A stretch of 64,000 nucleotides of DNA, taken from contig JAQWNF010000011.1 of assembly GCA_029246415.1 (NCBI GenBank), forward strand, positions 1 to 64,000, in the 5' to 3' direction. This DNA is from Glaciecola sp. (GTDB taxonomy: Bacteria > Pseudomonadota > Gammaproteobacteria > Enterobacterales > Alteromonadaceae). The notes under the pieces were generated by a model. It was not told the DNA's origin, searched no databases, and saw nothing but the letters and a program-made list of their open reading frames with translations. The stretch's first letter is position 1. Each line of letters starts with the position of its first letter. A program made the position numbers and the translations under genes. Positions 10,337 to 18,612 of the stretch are shown here, piece by piece.

Positions 10337-10855
10337 ATGCTTTACCAACTCGATAACGATTCACCAAGCATTTCAGATTCAACTTATATTGCACCAGGTG
10401 CACATGTGATAGGCAATGTTGTGTGCCATCCGCAATCGAGCATATGGTTTAACGCTGTTGTGCGTGCAGACTGTGATCGCATTGAAATTGGCGCGCAATC
10501 AAATATCCAAGACGCTAGCGTGTTACATACTGATGTCGGATACCCTATGCTTATCGGCACCGGTGTCACCGTTGGTCACAAAGTTATGTTACATGGTTGT
10601 ACGATTGGCGATTATAGTTTGATTGGTATCAACGCTGTGGTCTTAAATGGTGCAAAGGTGGGTAATTATTGCTTGATCGGTGCCAATGCATTAGTCACAG
10701 AAAATATGGTGATCCCTGATTACTCGGTGGTTATGGGCTCACCGGCTAAAGTCGTTAAAACCTTACCTGAAACAGCGCAAGCACAATTAAGAGCGTCTGC
10801 AGACCATTATGTGCAAAATGCGCAACGATTCATGCAGCATTGTTCAGAGCTATAA
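10337..10855 (+). CDS. Gamma-carbonic anhydrase-like hexapeptide-repeat protein (YrdA/PaaY type)
   Basis: Left-handed beta-helix protein of 172 residues built from hexapeptide repeats ([21 protein letters not shown], then [19 protein letters not shown]). Metal-ligand histidines typical of the gamma-class carbonic anhydrase fold are visible in LHTD, VGHK and MLHGC. Members such as YrdA and PaaY are trimeric zinc proteins; carbonic anhydrase or thioesterase activity has been shown for only some. The start overlaps the ribosome binding context of the tesB end, so it likely belongs to the tesB transcript. The physiological role is not resolvable from sequence. Confidence 0.85.
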   Translation: MLYQLDNDSPSISDSTYIAPGAHVIGNVVCHPQSSIWFNAVVRADCDRIEIGAQSNIQDASVLHTDVGYPMLIGTGVTVGHKVMLHGCTIGDYSLIGINAVVLNGAKVGNYCLIGANALVTENMVIPDYSVVMGSPAKVVKTLPETAQAQLRASADHYVQNAQRFMQHCSEL

Positions 10856-11287
10856 ATTCTAGTGCGTAGCATTGTGTTGTGCTCTAGACAAAAAAAGACC
10901 CGCACAAAGCGGGTCAAAATAAGGGGACTCTATAATGAGTCAAGTTCGTTTGTACCTAAGCACACACTATGCTTTCACTAGGGAGAAGTGTAAACAATTT
11001 GGTTGATTAGCAGGTACAGCTATGACTGGTTGACCTGTTATCATTATGTTAATGTAGCGCACTTTTTAAACAATTCATATAGAGACTATTGTCCAATTTA
11101 TCAAAAACATCCCCGCATCCCAGATATTCTCTGAATATTAACGAGTTATCATTTTTTTTAATAGTTAAATACCATTATATTGATTTAGTGAATGATCTAT
11201 ATAAACCAATGTTCTAAAAGTCTAATGGTAATTCTCCCTGTACCTTTGTAAACTATTTTTTTGTCCATGTTTTGTAAGGTATTAGTC
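10856..11287. other. 432-bp gene-poor interval with a hairpin and a possible mini-ORF
   Basis: Between the hexapeptide protein and the aminotransferase there is no convincing gene. It holds the terminator-like hairpin listed separately and, right after it, an AAGGGGA ribosome-binding-like sequence 8 nt before an ATG that opens a 23-codon frame (10935-11006, MSQVRLYLSTHYAF...). A short inverted repeat (CAGGT at 11011, ACCTG at 11033) follows. The remainder is AT-rich and presumably contains the aminotransferase promoter. Confidence 0.5.
10897..10915. terminator. GC-rich hairpin with T-tract on the minus-strand side
   Basis: A perfect 7-bp stem GACCCGC / GCGGGTC closes a 5-nt loop. Six A residues precede it, so the transcript with the U-tract would be a minus-strand one, although both flanking genes are on the plus strand. 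It may still stop tesB-operon transcription with a weak tail, or end an unseen antisense transcript. Confidence 0.6.
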
Positions 11288-12433
11288 ATGACCAACACAG
11301 TAGAGCAACAATATTCTTCATTTATTCCTCCTGTTCGGACGCTAATGGGTCCTGGTCCATCGGATGTCTCGCCAACGGTGTTAAATGCCTTAGCCCGTCC
11401 GACATTAGGTCACTTAGATCCTACTTTTATTCAATTAATGGACGAAACTAAGCAATTATTACAGTATGCGTTTCAGACTAAAAATAAATTAACCATGCCC
11501 ATTTCAGCGCCAGGCTCTGCTGGTATGGAAGCTTGCGTGGTTAATCTCGTTGAACCTGGTGAAACGGTAATCGTCTGTCAAAATGGCGTATTCGGTGGTC
11601 GTATGGCTGAAAACGTAAAGCGTTGTGGCGGTATTGTCGTCATAGTCGAGGCGCCTTGGGGCGAAGCAAATTCGATAGCGAGTATTGAAGCGGCATTAAC
11701 TGCACATCCCGAAGCCAAATTTGTTGGATTTGTGCATGCTGAGACATCAACTGGCGTGCGCAATGATGCCCAAGCTATTTGTGCTTTAGCACGTGAATAC
11801 GGGTGTATGACCATTGTTGATGCCGTGACATCATTGGGAGGCATCGAGCTAAAAGTAGACGAGTGGGGCATTGATGCCATTTATTCAGGCTCGCAAAAAT
11901 GTCTATCTTGTGTGCCGGGTTTATCGCCAGTGTCGTTTAGTGATGCTGCCGTTGCTAAAATACAAGCTCGCTCGACACCTGTGCAAAGTTGGTTTTTAGA
12001 TATGAACCTCATTGTTGGATATTGGGGGGATGGACAAGGTGGTGGCAAGCGGGCATATCATCATACTGCACCCGTTAATAGCCTGTATGCACTGCATGAA
12101 TCGTTGCGCTTGTTGCATGCTGAAGGTTTAAACAATGCGATAAATCGTCATGCCAGTATGCATGAAAAATTAAAACACGGGTTAGCTAGCATCGGTTTAG
12201 AATTATTAGTTACAGAAGATATTCGCTTACCACAACTTAATACTGTCATCATTCCTGATGGTGTAGATGATGCACAAATCCGCGCGCGCTTATTAAATGA
12301 GTTTAATTTAGAAATTGGTGCAGGGCTAGGAGCATTAGCTGGCAAAGTGTGGCGCATCGGTTTAATGGGCTTTGCTGCTAGTGATAAAAATATCGATTTT
12401 TGCGTTGCCAGCTTAAAAAAAGTCTTAAGTTAA
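11288..12433 (+). CDS. Alanine/serine-glyoxylate aminotransferase family protein
   Basis: Class V PLP-dependent aminotransferase transferring an amino group from alanine or serine to glyoxylate. The start of the family is seen as LMGPGPSDVSPTVLNAL, followed by GHLDPTF. The cofactor aspartate/serine region is TIVDAVTSLGG, and the Schiff-base lysine is in SGSQKCLS (about K204). The C-terminal arginine-containing WRIGLMG binds the substrate carboxylate. The start at 11288 is preferred because TAAGG lies 8 nt upstream; in-frame TTG and ATG codons at 11261 and 11267 lack this. Substrate choice (alanine, serine or aspartate as donor) cannot be told apart by eye. Confidence 0.88.
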   Translation: MTNTVEQQYSSFIPPVRTLMGPGPSDVSPTVLNALARPTLGHLDPTFIQLMDETKQLLQYAFQTKNKLTMPISAPGSAGMEACVVNLVEPGETVIVCQNGVFGGRMAENVKRCGGIVVIVEAPWGEANSIASIEAALTAHPEAKFVGFVHAETSTGVRNDAQAICALAREYGCMTIVDAVTSLGGIELKVDEWGIDAIYSGSQKCLSCVPGLSPVSFSDAAVAKIQARSTPVQSWFLDMNLIVGYWGDGQGGGKRAYHHTAPVNSLYALHESLRLLHAEGLNNAINRHASMHEKLKHGLASIGLELLVTEDIRLPQLNTVIIPDGVDDAQIRARLLNEFNLEIGAGLGALAGKVWRIGLMGFAASDKNIDFCVASLKKVLS

Positions 12434-12514
12434 AGACAGTTACGTATTAGTTGCTCCAACGAAAAGTCGAACAACGACTTACCAATCCTCTTACCAACAC
12501 TACGGATTAATGGT

Positions 12515-12556
12515 ACGCTTAGCTTAGTAATTTCATTTTTATTTTAGGCTAAGCGT
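12515..12556 (+). promoter_or_regulatory. Inverted repeat ending at the start codon of the SpmAB gene
   Basis: Perfect 9-bp arms ACGCTTAGC and GCTAAGCGT are separated by 24 AT-rich nt; the right arm ends 1 nt before the ATG. In RNA this hairpin would bury the ribosome-binding region. As DNA it could be an operator. Which of the two applies is not shown by the sequence. Confidence 0.5.
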
Positions 12557-12557
12557 T

Positions 12558-13787
12558 ATGCTACATATAATCTGGCTGATTTTTATTGTCAGTGCATTCC
12601 TCGCTTCACTTTATCAAGTTATTATCTTAGGCCAAGTACAGACTTTTTCAGAGGTCATGCAGGCGATTAGTGCTATGGCAAAATTATCGGTTGAGATAGC
12701 CATTGGATTAATTGGTTTATTGGCTTTTTGGCTGGGTATATTTCAAGTTGCAGAGCAGTCAGGGTTAGTTGCCAAGTTATCCAAAGTATTAGCGCCGTTA
12801 CTAACACGGATCATGCCTGAAATCCCCAAAGAACACCCTGCACTAGGCAGTATCACGATGAATATCTCAGCAAATATGCTGGGCTTAGATAATGCTGCTA
12901 CGCCGTTTGGGATAAAAGCGATGCAGGACATGCAGTCACTATCAACCAAGAAAGATACCTTATCAAACGCACAAATTTTATTTTTGGTATTAAATACTTC
13001 ATCAGTGACATTATTTCCTATTGCCGTGTTTTTATATCGTGCAGAGCAAGGTGCACTGAGTCCAACGGACGTATTTATTCCTATTTTACTAGCAACCAGT
13101 GCTTCGACGTTGGCAGGGCTAATTGTCACGTGTCTGATCCAACGAATTAACCTTCTACAACATGTGATTTTGTTATATCTCGTTGGGTTATTCAGTTTAC
13201 TTACCGCGTTGATTTTGTATTTTGCCCAGTTATCGACACAAGCAATGGCTGACCAGTCATCCTTATTAGCTAACTGCCTTTTATTTAGTTTTATTGTTCT
13301 TGTGCTTGTTGTCGGTTGGCGCAAGGGCTTAAACACTTATGAACTATTTGTCGAGGGTGCTAAAAAAGGCTTTGAAGTAGCGGTGTCGATTATTCCATTT
13401 TTATTAGCAATGTTGGTAGCTATCGGTATGTTACGAGCCAGTGGCATGATGGATGTATTAGTCGACGTGATCGCTAGCGGTGTTGCTTTATTAGGATTTG
13501 ATACGCGCTTTGTTGATGCGTTACCCACAGCACTGATGAAACCATTAAGTGGTAGTGGTGCTCGTGCACTGATGATCGAAACGATGCAATTTCACGGTGC
13601 AGATTCATTTGCAGGAAGACTAGCCTCTGTTTTACAAGGATCGACTGAAACAACATTTTACGTCCTTGCTGTATATCTTGGTGCCGTGGGGATTAAGCAT
13701 AGTCGCTATGCCGTAGGGTGTTGTTTAGTAGCTGATCTGGCTGGAATTGTGACTGCTATTGCAGTGAGTTATTGGTTTTTTGGATAG
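12558..13787 (+). CDS. Fused SpmA-SpmB nucleoside-recognition (Gate) domain membrane protein
   Basis: An integral membrane protein of 409 residues combining two halves encoded separately in Bacillus as spmA and spmB. The N-terminal SpmA part has LGIFQVAEQSGL and the signature MNISANMLGLDNAATPFGIKAM (residues ~95-116). The C-terminal SpmB part has LPTALMKPLSGSGARAL and VLQGSTETTFYVLAVY (residues ~320-375). Both contain the Gate motif of nucleoside-transport-like proteins. In Bacillus these proteins affect spore-core dehydration; in a non-sporulating gammaproteobacterium the role is unknown and is probably small-solute transport. It lies 6 nt ahead of a TrmH-type gene. Confidence 0.88.
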   Translation: MLHIIWLIFIVSAFLASLYQVIILGQVQTFSEVMQAISAMAKLSVEIAIGLIGLLAFWLGIFQVAEQSGLVAKLSKVLAPLLTRIMPEIPKEHPALGSITMNISANMLGLDNAATPFGIKAMQDMQSLSTKKDTLSNAQILFLVLNTSSVTLFPIAVFLYRAEQGALSPTDVFIPILLATSASTLAGLIVTCLIQRINLLQHVILLYLVGLFSLLTALILYFAQLSTQAMADQSSLLANCLLFSFIVLVLVVGWRKGLNTYELFVEGAKKGFEVAVSIIPFLLAMLVAIGMLRASGMMDVLVDVIASGVALLGFDTRFVDALPTALMKPLSGSGARALMIETMQFHGADSFAGRLASVLQGSTETTFYVLAVYLGAVGIKHSRYAVGCCLVADLAGIVTAIAVSYWFFG

Positions 13788-13793
13788 GAATTT

Positions 13794-14291
13794 ATGTCAT
13801 CGAAAGTATCTTTTGGGTTAATTAATCCTAAATCAGCAAGTAATGTCGCTAGTATCTTACGTGCAGCAGGGTGTTACGGAGTAAGCTCTGTGTTTTATAC
13901 CGGTCAACGTTTTGGCTATGCCAAAGATTTCAATGCAGACACGCAGCGTATGCGCGATAAGATTCCGACGGTAGGGGTGGATGATTTAATGGCGTTTGTA
14001 CCACAAGGGGCTAGTGTCGTGGTGGTCGAACTGGTAGAGAATGCTATCCCTTTGCCGCAATTTATCCATCCTGAGAATGCATTTTATATCCTTGGTCCAG
14101 AGGATGGCTCGGTACCTATTGATATAGTCAATGCTGCTGATTCCGTGGTTTACGTGCCTACATTTAACAGTATGAATCTTGGTGCTACAGGTAATGTCGT
14201 GTTGTATGATCGCTTAGCTAAACGCCACTACGATGCCTCTAATCAGTTAATCCAACAAAGTCGTGACAACAACAATAATCATAAAATATGA
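13794..14291 (+). CDS. TrmH/SpoU-family RNA 2'-O-methyltransferase
   Basis: SPOUT-fold methyltransferase (165 residues) of the small TrmH class. The N-terminus FGLINPKSASNVASILRAAGCYG matches the RNA-binding motif 1 region (NxGSxxRxA-like). YILGPEDGSVP is motif 2, and VPTFNSMNLGATGNVVLYDRL is motif 3, which forms the SAM-binding trefoil knot. It resembles TrmL-type tRNA wobble methyltransferases in size, but the target RNA is not clear. It is probably co-transcribed with the upstream SpmAB gene. Confidence 0.85.
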   Translation: MSSKVSFGLINPKSASNVASILRAAGCYGVSSVFYTGQRFGYAKDFNADTQRMRDKIPTVGVDDLMAFVPQGASVVVVELVENAIPLPQFIHPENAFYILGPEDGSVPIDIVNAADSVVYVPTFNSMNLGATGNVVLYDRLAKRHYDASNQLIQQSRDNNNNHKI

Positions 14292-14367
14292 ATTGGTTTG
14301 TTGTTCAGATGTGATTCATTATATTAGGTCTACACTAAGAATAATTATTGATAGAACAGAGGTCACA

Positions 14368-15078
14368 ATGATATTTTCTTTTCCACGAGTAGCATTAGTA
14401 TTATGTATTTGGTGTGTGTCGAGTCTCGCCCAGGCACAAGTTTCGCAAGCACAATTAATCCCGTCAGAACGAACAATATCTGTACAAGGTAGTGCAACGA
14501 TACTGGTTGTGCCAAATCAATTGGAGTTCTCTGTATCGGTACAAGAACGCGGTGAAGAAACTAAATATTTACAACAACAAGTACAAAAAAAAGTCGCTGA
14601 CATTGTTTATTTACTGCAACAAAATGGTATCAATGATCGCAATATTCAATCGATGGAAATGAGCTTACAACCGCATTATGAGTATGATAATGGCAAACGT
14701 ACGCAAACAGATTTTATCCTAGCGCGGACTATTTATGTCACGCACAATGACTTTACGGTGTACTCAACATTGATGCAGGCATTAATTAAAGCGGGGGCAA
14801 CTTCGATCTCTCCAGCTCAGTTAACTCACAGTAGCCCCAAACAACAATATTTAGATGCCTTGAAATTAGCGGTTGAAGATGCTAAAAAGCGTGCTTTAAC
14901 AATGCTTGAACCATTACAAGCAACGCTAGGTGATGTGTTGTTTATCAACGAACAAAGTCGCCAGCACCCCATTGCTTATCGAGCTAAATCGATGGTGATG
15001 ATGGAATCAGCTGCAGTCGATTTACCAGGAGAAAAGGAGATCGAAGCACGGGTAAGCGTTACATTTTTAGTACGCTAA
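14368..15078 (+). CDS. Periplasmic SIMPL-domain protein
   Basis: Exported protein of 236 residues with signal peptide FPRVALVLCIWCVSSLAQAQ. The SIMPL domain begins at RTISVQGSATILVVPNQLEFSV and runs to the C-terminal EARVSVTFLV strand. The family includes E. coli YggE, linked to reduced oxidative stress, but no enzymatic activity is established. The start was placed at the ATG preceded by AGAGGT 7 nt upstream; an open frame extends further upstream but lacks a signal peptide at its end. Confidence 0.85.
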   Translation: MIFSFPRVALVLCIWCVSSLAQAQVSQAQLIPSERTISVQGSATILVVPNQLEFSVSVQERGEETKYLQQQVQKKVADIVYLLQQNGINDRNIQSMEMSLQPHYEYDNGKRTQTDFILARTIYVTHNDFTVYSTLMQALIKAGATSISPAQLTHSSPKQQYLDALKLAVEDAKKRALTMLEPLQATLGDVLFINEQSRQHPIAYRAKSMVMMESAAVDLPGEKEIEARVSVTFLVR

Positions 15079-15098
15079 TATAATTTACAAGGTTTTTA

Positions 15099-15560
15099 AT
15101 GACAAATTACGACACATTAAATCAACAAGCATTAGCGTTGTTAGGCGACGAGCCTGACGTAGTAGCCAATCTAGCCAATATTAGTAGTTTGTTATTTAAT
15201 GAGCTAAGTGACATTAACTGGGCCGGCTTTTACTTATACAAATATGAACAACTAGTACTTGGCCCATTCCAAGGGCGACCGGCATGTATTCGTATCCCGA
15301 TGGGTAAGGGCGTATGTGGTACGGCTGCTCAAACATTAACAACACAGCGAATTACAGATGTTCATGAGTTTCCAGGGCACATTGCATGTGATGCCGCCTC
15401 TAATTCAGAAATCGTATTGCCCTTAGTCGTTAATGGGTCATTGTTTGGCGTGTTAGACATTGATGCACCAATATTTGATAGGTTTTCTGTCGATGACGAA
15501 GCCGGTTTGACACAATTAGCCGTAATTTTGGTCAATCACCTAGAGAAAACGGGTCTATGA
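15099..15560 (+). CDS. msrC: Free methionine-(R)-sulfoxide reductase (GAF domain)
   Basis: A single GAF domain of 153 residues that reduces free Met-R-sulfoxide using thioredoxin. Family hallmarks are INWAGFYLYK, LGPFQGRPACIRIPMGKGVCG (two of the three active-site cysteines) and the third cysteine in HIACDAASNSEIV, followed by GVLDIDAPIFDRF. It is the yebR/msrC partner of the conserved msrC-proQ-prc order. The next gene overlaps its stop by 4 nt (ATGA). Confidence 0.94.
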   Translation: MTNYDTLNQQALALLGDEPDVVANLANISSLLFNELSDINWAGFYLYKYEQLVLGPFQGRPACIRIPMGKGVCGTAAQTLTTQRITDVHEFPGHIACDAASNSEIVLPLVVNGSLFGVLDIDAPIFDRFSVDDEAGLTQLAVILVNHLEKTGL

Positions 15561-15844
15561 AATACTTAGTTGATATCCATGTAGTGCTCTCCACCCCTGA
15601 TGATATGTTGGATTACCACTCTGATCCCGAAGACGCCAGCGAGCGTCTCAATACGTTATTACATCTCGTTTATGACAAGATTGATGAGGATATGCCTGTA
15701 GAGAGTATTGAGAAATGTTTACATTTTTGTTGGGAATCTTGGGTCAATGAACCACAAATTGTAGAAATTGATGACGATGATCTGCATGATTGGGTTGATC
15801 ATTTGCTCACAACTTGGGATGATACGCTCATCGACGAGCTTTAA
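15557..15844 (+). CDS. Small acidic protein of unknown function
   Basis: A 95-residue protein with a strongly acidic C-terminal half (EIDDDDLHDW, DDTLIDEL) and no recognisable domain, signal peptide or membrane segment. Two cysteines lie close together in KCLHFCWESW. It overlaps the msrC stop through ATGA and is followed 14 nt later by proQ, so it is part of that transcript. The overlap and reading-frame integrity support a real gene. The function is not known. Confidence 0.75.
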   Translation: MKYLVDIHVVLSTPDDMLDYHSDPEDASERLNTLLHLVYDKIDEDMPVESIEKCLHFCWESWVNEPQIVEIDDDDLHDWVDHLLTTWDDTLIDEL

Positions 15845-15858
15845 AATTATAATTATTA

Positions 15859-16491
15859 ATGGAAAATCCACAAAAAATCACCGACAGCAAAGCAGTTATC
15901 ACATTACTTGCTGAACTTTTCCCTGAATCTTTTTCAGTAAAGGGACCAGCCAAGCCACTTAAAATCGGTATTTTTCACGATTTGGTATCTCGTTTAGAAC
16001 AAGATGAGCGTGTATCTAAAACTACGTTACGTTCGACTTTGCGTCACTACACAAATTCTTGGCGCTACCTAGAAGCAATCAAAGCAGATGCTCACCGAGT
16101 AGATCTTGATGGTGTTCAAGGTGATGTGATTGATAAAGAACATGCAGATTTTGCGGCGACACAACTAGAAGCGAGCAAAGCGAAAGTAGCAGCCTCTAAG
16201 AAGAATGCTCCAAAGAAAAAACCTGTAACAAATAAAAATTTAAAAAGTAAACCTGCAGGAACTAAACTTACTGGGGCTCAGTCCAAGAAAAGTGTAGCCA
16301 AGCCGGTTGCAGTTAAATTAACTGAGACGGATTTGAAAGTTGGCACTGCAGTTTCAGTCAAAGTAGGTAAATCACCATTACCTGCAGTGATTACTGAAAT
16401 ACAAAAAGACGGCGTCCAAGTTCAATTAAACACTGGGATGGTCGTTAAAGTATCACAGGACCAATTACGGTTAATGAATCACGGGAAATAA
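15859..16491 (+). CDS. proQ: RNA chaperone ProQ
   Basis: FinO-family RNA chaperone that binds structured 3' ends of sRNAs and mRNAs; in enteric bacteria it affects ProP osmotransport. The FinO domain covers residues ~8-115 (KPLKIGIFHDLVSRLEQ, LRSTLRHYTNSWRYLEAI). It is followed by a long lysine-rich linker (residues ~125-165, AKVAASKKNAPKKKP) and a C-terminal Tudor-like domain (GTAVSVKVGKSPLPAVITEI). The length is 210 residues against 232 in E. coli. It precedes prc with a 4-nt gap, the same order as in E. coli. Confidence 0.95.
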   Translation: MENPQKITDSKAVITLLAELFPESFSVKGPAKPLKIGIFHDLVSRLEQDERVSKTTLRSTLRHYTNSWRYLEAIKADAHRVDLDGVQGDVIDKEHADFAATQLEASKAKVAASKKNAPKKKPVTNKNLKSKPAGTKLTGAQSKKSVAKPVAVKLTETDLKVGTAVSVKVGKSPLPAVITEIQKDGVQVQLNTGMVVKVSQDQLRLMNHGK

Positions 16492-16495
16492 CTAA

Positions 16496-18550
16496 ATGAA
16501 AAAACGCTTCGTATACAGCTTAAGTATTGTATCACTATCTATATTGTCCCTTCCTTTGTTAGCGGCAACGTCGAATACAACACAGGTAGCCGAAGCGATT
16601 CCTCATTTAGCCCAAGAAGCGCAGCATGCCAAATCGGCTAAACGTGTTTTAGCGACGTATCTGCGCAATCATTACAAAAAATTCTCAATTGATGATGCAC
16701 TTTCGCAAAAGGTATATGATCGTTTTCTACGAAATTTAGACTTCAACAAAAACTTCTTTCTTGCTACTGATATTCAAAATTTTGCACAATATGCTAATAA
16801 TTTTGACGATGCCCTGCAGCAAGGTAATCTTGCGCCTGCATACACCATTTATCAAACCAGTCTGCAACGACGTGAAGAGCGTTTTAAATATGCCATTAGC
16901 CTACTAGATAAAAAATATGATTTCGCACAAGCCGATGATAAATTTTATTACGATCGCGAAGACGTGCAATGGGCTAAAGACATAGCAGAAATGAATGAAG
17001 TTTGGCGTCAACGGGTTAAGTATGACTTACTCAATCTCAAGTTAGCTGATAAAACGTCTGATGAAGCTAAAGAGATCCTCAAAAAACGCTATGAACGCAA
17101 TATAAAACGTCTATATCAGACTAACTCTGAAGACGTGTTTCAAAGTGTCATGAATGCCTTCTCGCGTTCGATTGAAGCTCACACCAGCTATTTATCACCG
17201 CGCAACGCTGAGCGTTTCCAGATGCAAATGAACTTATCCTTTGAAGGGATTGGCGCATCGTTACAAGTGGAAGACGAACACACTGTAGTACGTAAGATTA
17301 TTGCAGGTGGCCCCGCTGACAAATCTGGCAAACTTAAGCCGGAAGATAAAATTGTTGGAGTAGGGCAAGCAGACGGTGAAATCGTTGATGTAGTAGGTTG
17401 GCGTTTAGACGAAGTTGTTGAGCTGATTAAAGGGCCAAAAGGCACAATCGTGCGCCTACAAGTATTAAAAGGCGACAGTGATGCCAAGAAATATGAGCTC
17501 ATTCAGTTTACCCGCGATAAAGTTAAGCTTGAAGATCAACAAGCCCAATCTAAAGTATATACTCCCGAATCAAGCTTAGGTGATAGTGCCCCTTTAGGTG
17601 TGATAGAGATCCCATCATTTTATAATGGGCTTACCGGACATGTTCGTACACTCATTGATGAGTTAAAAACCCAAGACGTTAAAGGAATAATCATTGATTT
17701 ACGTGGTAACGGCGGGGGTTCACTTAATGAATCTAGAACGTTAACTGGGTTGTTTATAGATAGTGGTCCTGTTGTGCAAGTTCGCAGCGGTAACGGTCGA
17801 GTTGATATTGAACGTGACAGTGATGGGGTGATTCATTATGATGGTCCCTTAACTGTATTAGTTGACCGTTATAGTGCTTCAGCGTCTGAGATTTTTGCTG
17901 CAGCGATGCAAGATTATAATCGTGCTATTGTCATTGGTGAACAAACCTTTGGTAAAGGAACCGTACAACGTCATAAAGGTTTAGGCCGTTACTATGATAT
18001 GAACGAAAATCCCCTTGGTAGCATTCAATTTACTACTGCTAAGTTTTATCGAATTAGCGGTGGCAGTACACAGCACATAGGTGTGGTTCCTGATATTTTG
18101 TATCCATCCGCGGTGATCCCAGAAGAGTGGGGGGAAAGCCAAGAAGAGAACGCATTACCATACGATAAAATTAACCGTGCTAACTACACTACGTTTTCTG
18201 ATACGCAAAATGCCATTGATATTTTGACGGCAAAGCACAATAAACGTGTGTTACAAAATCCAGAATTTGCTTATATCTTTGCTGATATAGCTGAATTTCA
18301 AATCAATAAAGATAAAAAATTCATTTCATTGGTTGAAGCAGAGCGCCTAGAAGAACAAGACGAAAGTAAAGAAAAACGTCTAACTCGCACGAATGAGCGT
18401 CTACAACGTAAGGGACTTGAACCTATCAAATCAATGGATGATTTACCTGAAGACGCATTAGACATAGACCCATTTCTCGATGAAGCAGCCAACATAACGT
18501 ATGACTTGATCGCGACGGGTAAGTTTGCAATTAATAGTAAAAAATCCTAA
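16496..18550 (+). CDS. prc: Periplasmic tail-specific protease
   Basis: Serine protease with a Ser-Lys dyad that degrades periplasmic proteins with nonpolar C-termini and processes cell-wall and lipoprotein substrates. The product has a signal peptide (residues 1-23, ending LPLLAAT), an N-terminal Prc domain, a PDZ domain (FEGIGASLQVEDEHTVV to the GPKGT motif, residues ~240-325) and the S41 peptidase domain. The nucleophile serine is in DRYSASASEIFA and the general-base lysine in TFGKGTVQ. The length of 684 residues matches E. coli Prc (682). It is the last gene of the msrC-proQ-prc group. Confidence 0.96.
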   Translation: MKKRFVYSLSIVSLSILSLPLLAATSNTTQVAEAIPHLAQEAQHAKSAKRVLATYLRNHYKKFSIDDALSQKVYDRFLRNLDFNKNFFLATDIQNFAQYANNFDDALQQGNLAPAYTIYQTSLQRREERFKYAISLLDKKYDFAQADDKFYYDREDVQWAKDIAEMNEVWRQRVKYDLLNLKLADKTSDEAKEILKKRYERNIKRLYQTNSEDVFQSVMNAFSRSIEAHTSYLSPRNAERFQMQMNLSFEGIGASLQVEDEHTVVRKIIAGGPADKSGKLKPEDKIVGVGQADGEIVDVVGWRLDEVVELIKGPKGTIVRLQVLKGDSDAKKYELIQFTRDKVKLEDQQAQSKVYTPESSLGDSAPLGVIEIPSFYNGLTGHVRTLIDELKTQDVKGIIIDLRGNGGGSLNESRTLTGLFIDSGPVVQVRSGNGRVDIERDSDGVIHYDGPLTVLVDRYSASASEIFAAAMQDYNRAIVIGEQTFGKGTVQRHKGLGRYYDMNENPLGSIQFTTAKFYRISGGSTQHIGVVPDILYPSAVIPEEWGESQEENALPYDKINRANYTTFSDTQNAIDILTAKHNKRVLQNPEFAYIFADIAEFQINKDKKFISLVEAERLEEQDESKEKRLTRTNERLQRKGLEPIKSMDDLPEDALDIDPFLDEAANITYDLIATGKFAINSKKS

Positions 18551-18612
18551 CGGTTACATCTATCGTTATGAGCTTGATACTATCCCAACAAAAATAATTA
18601 TAAGGGGATAAC

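Noticed and set aside
12743-13336. 197-codon minus-strand open frame
   Set aside because: It lies wholly inside the SpmAB gene on the opposite strand, has low-complexity Asn/Ile/Thr content and resembles nothing; it is a shadow frame.
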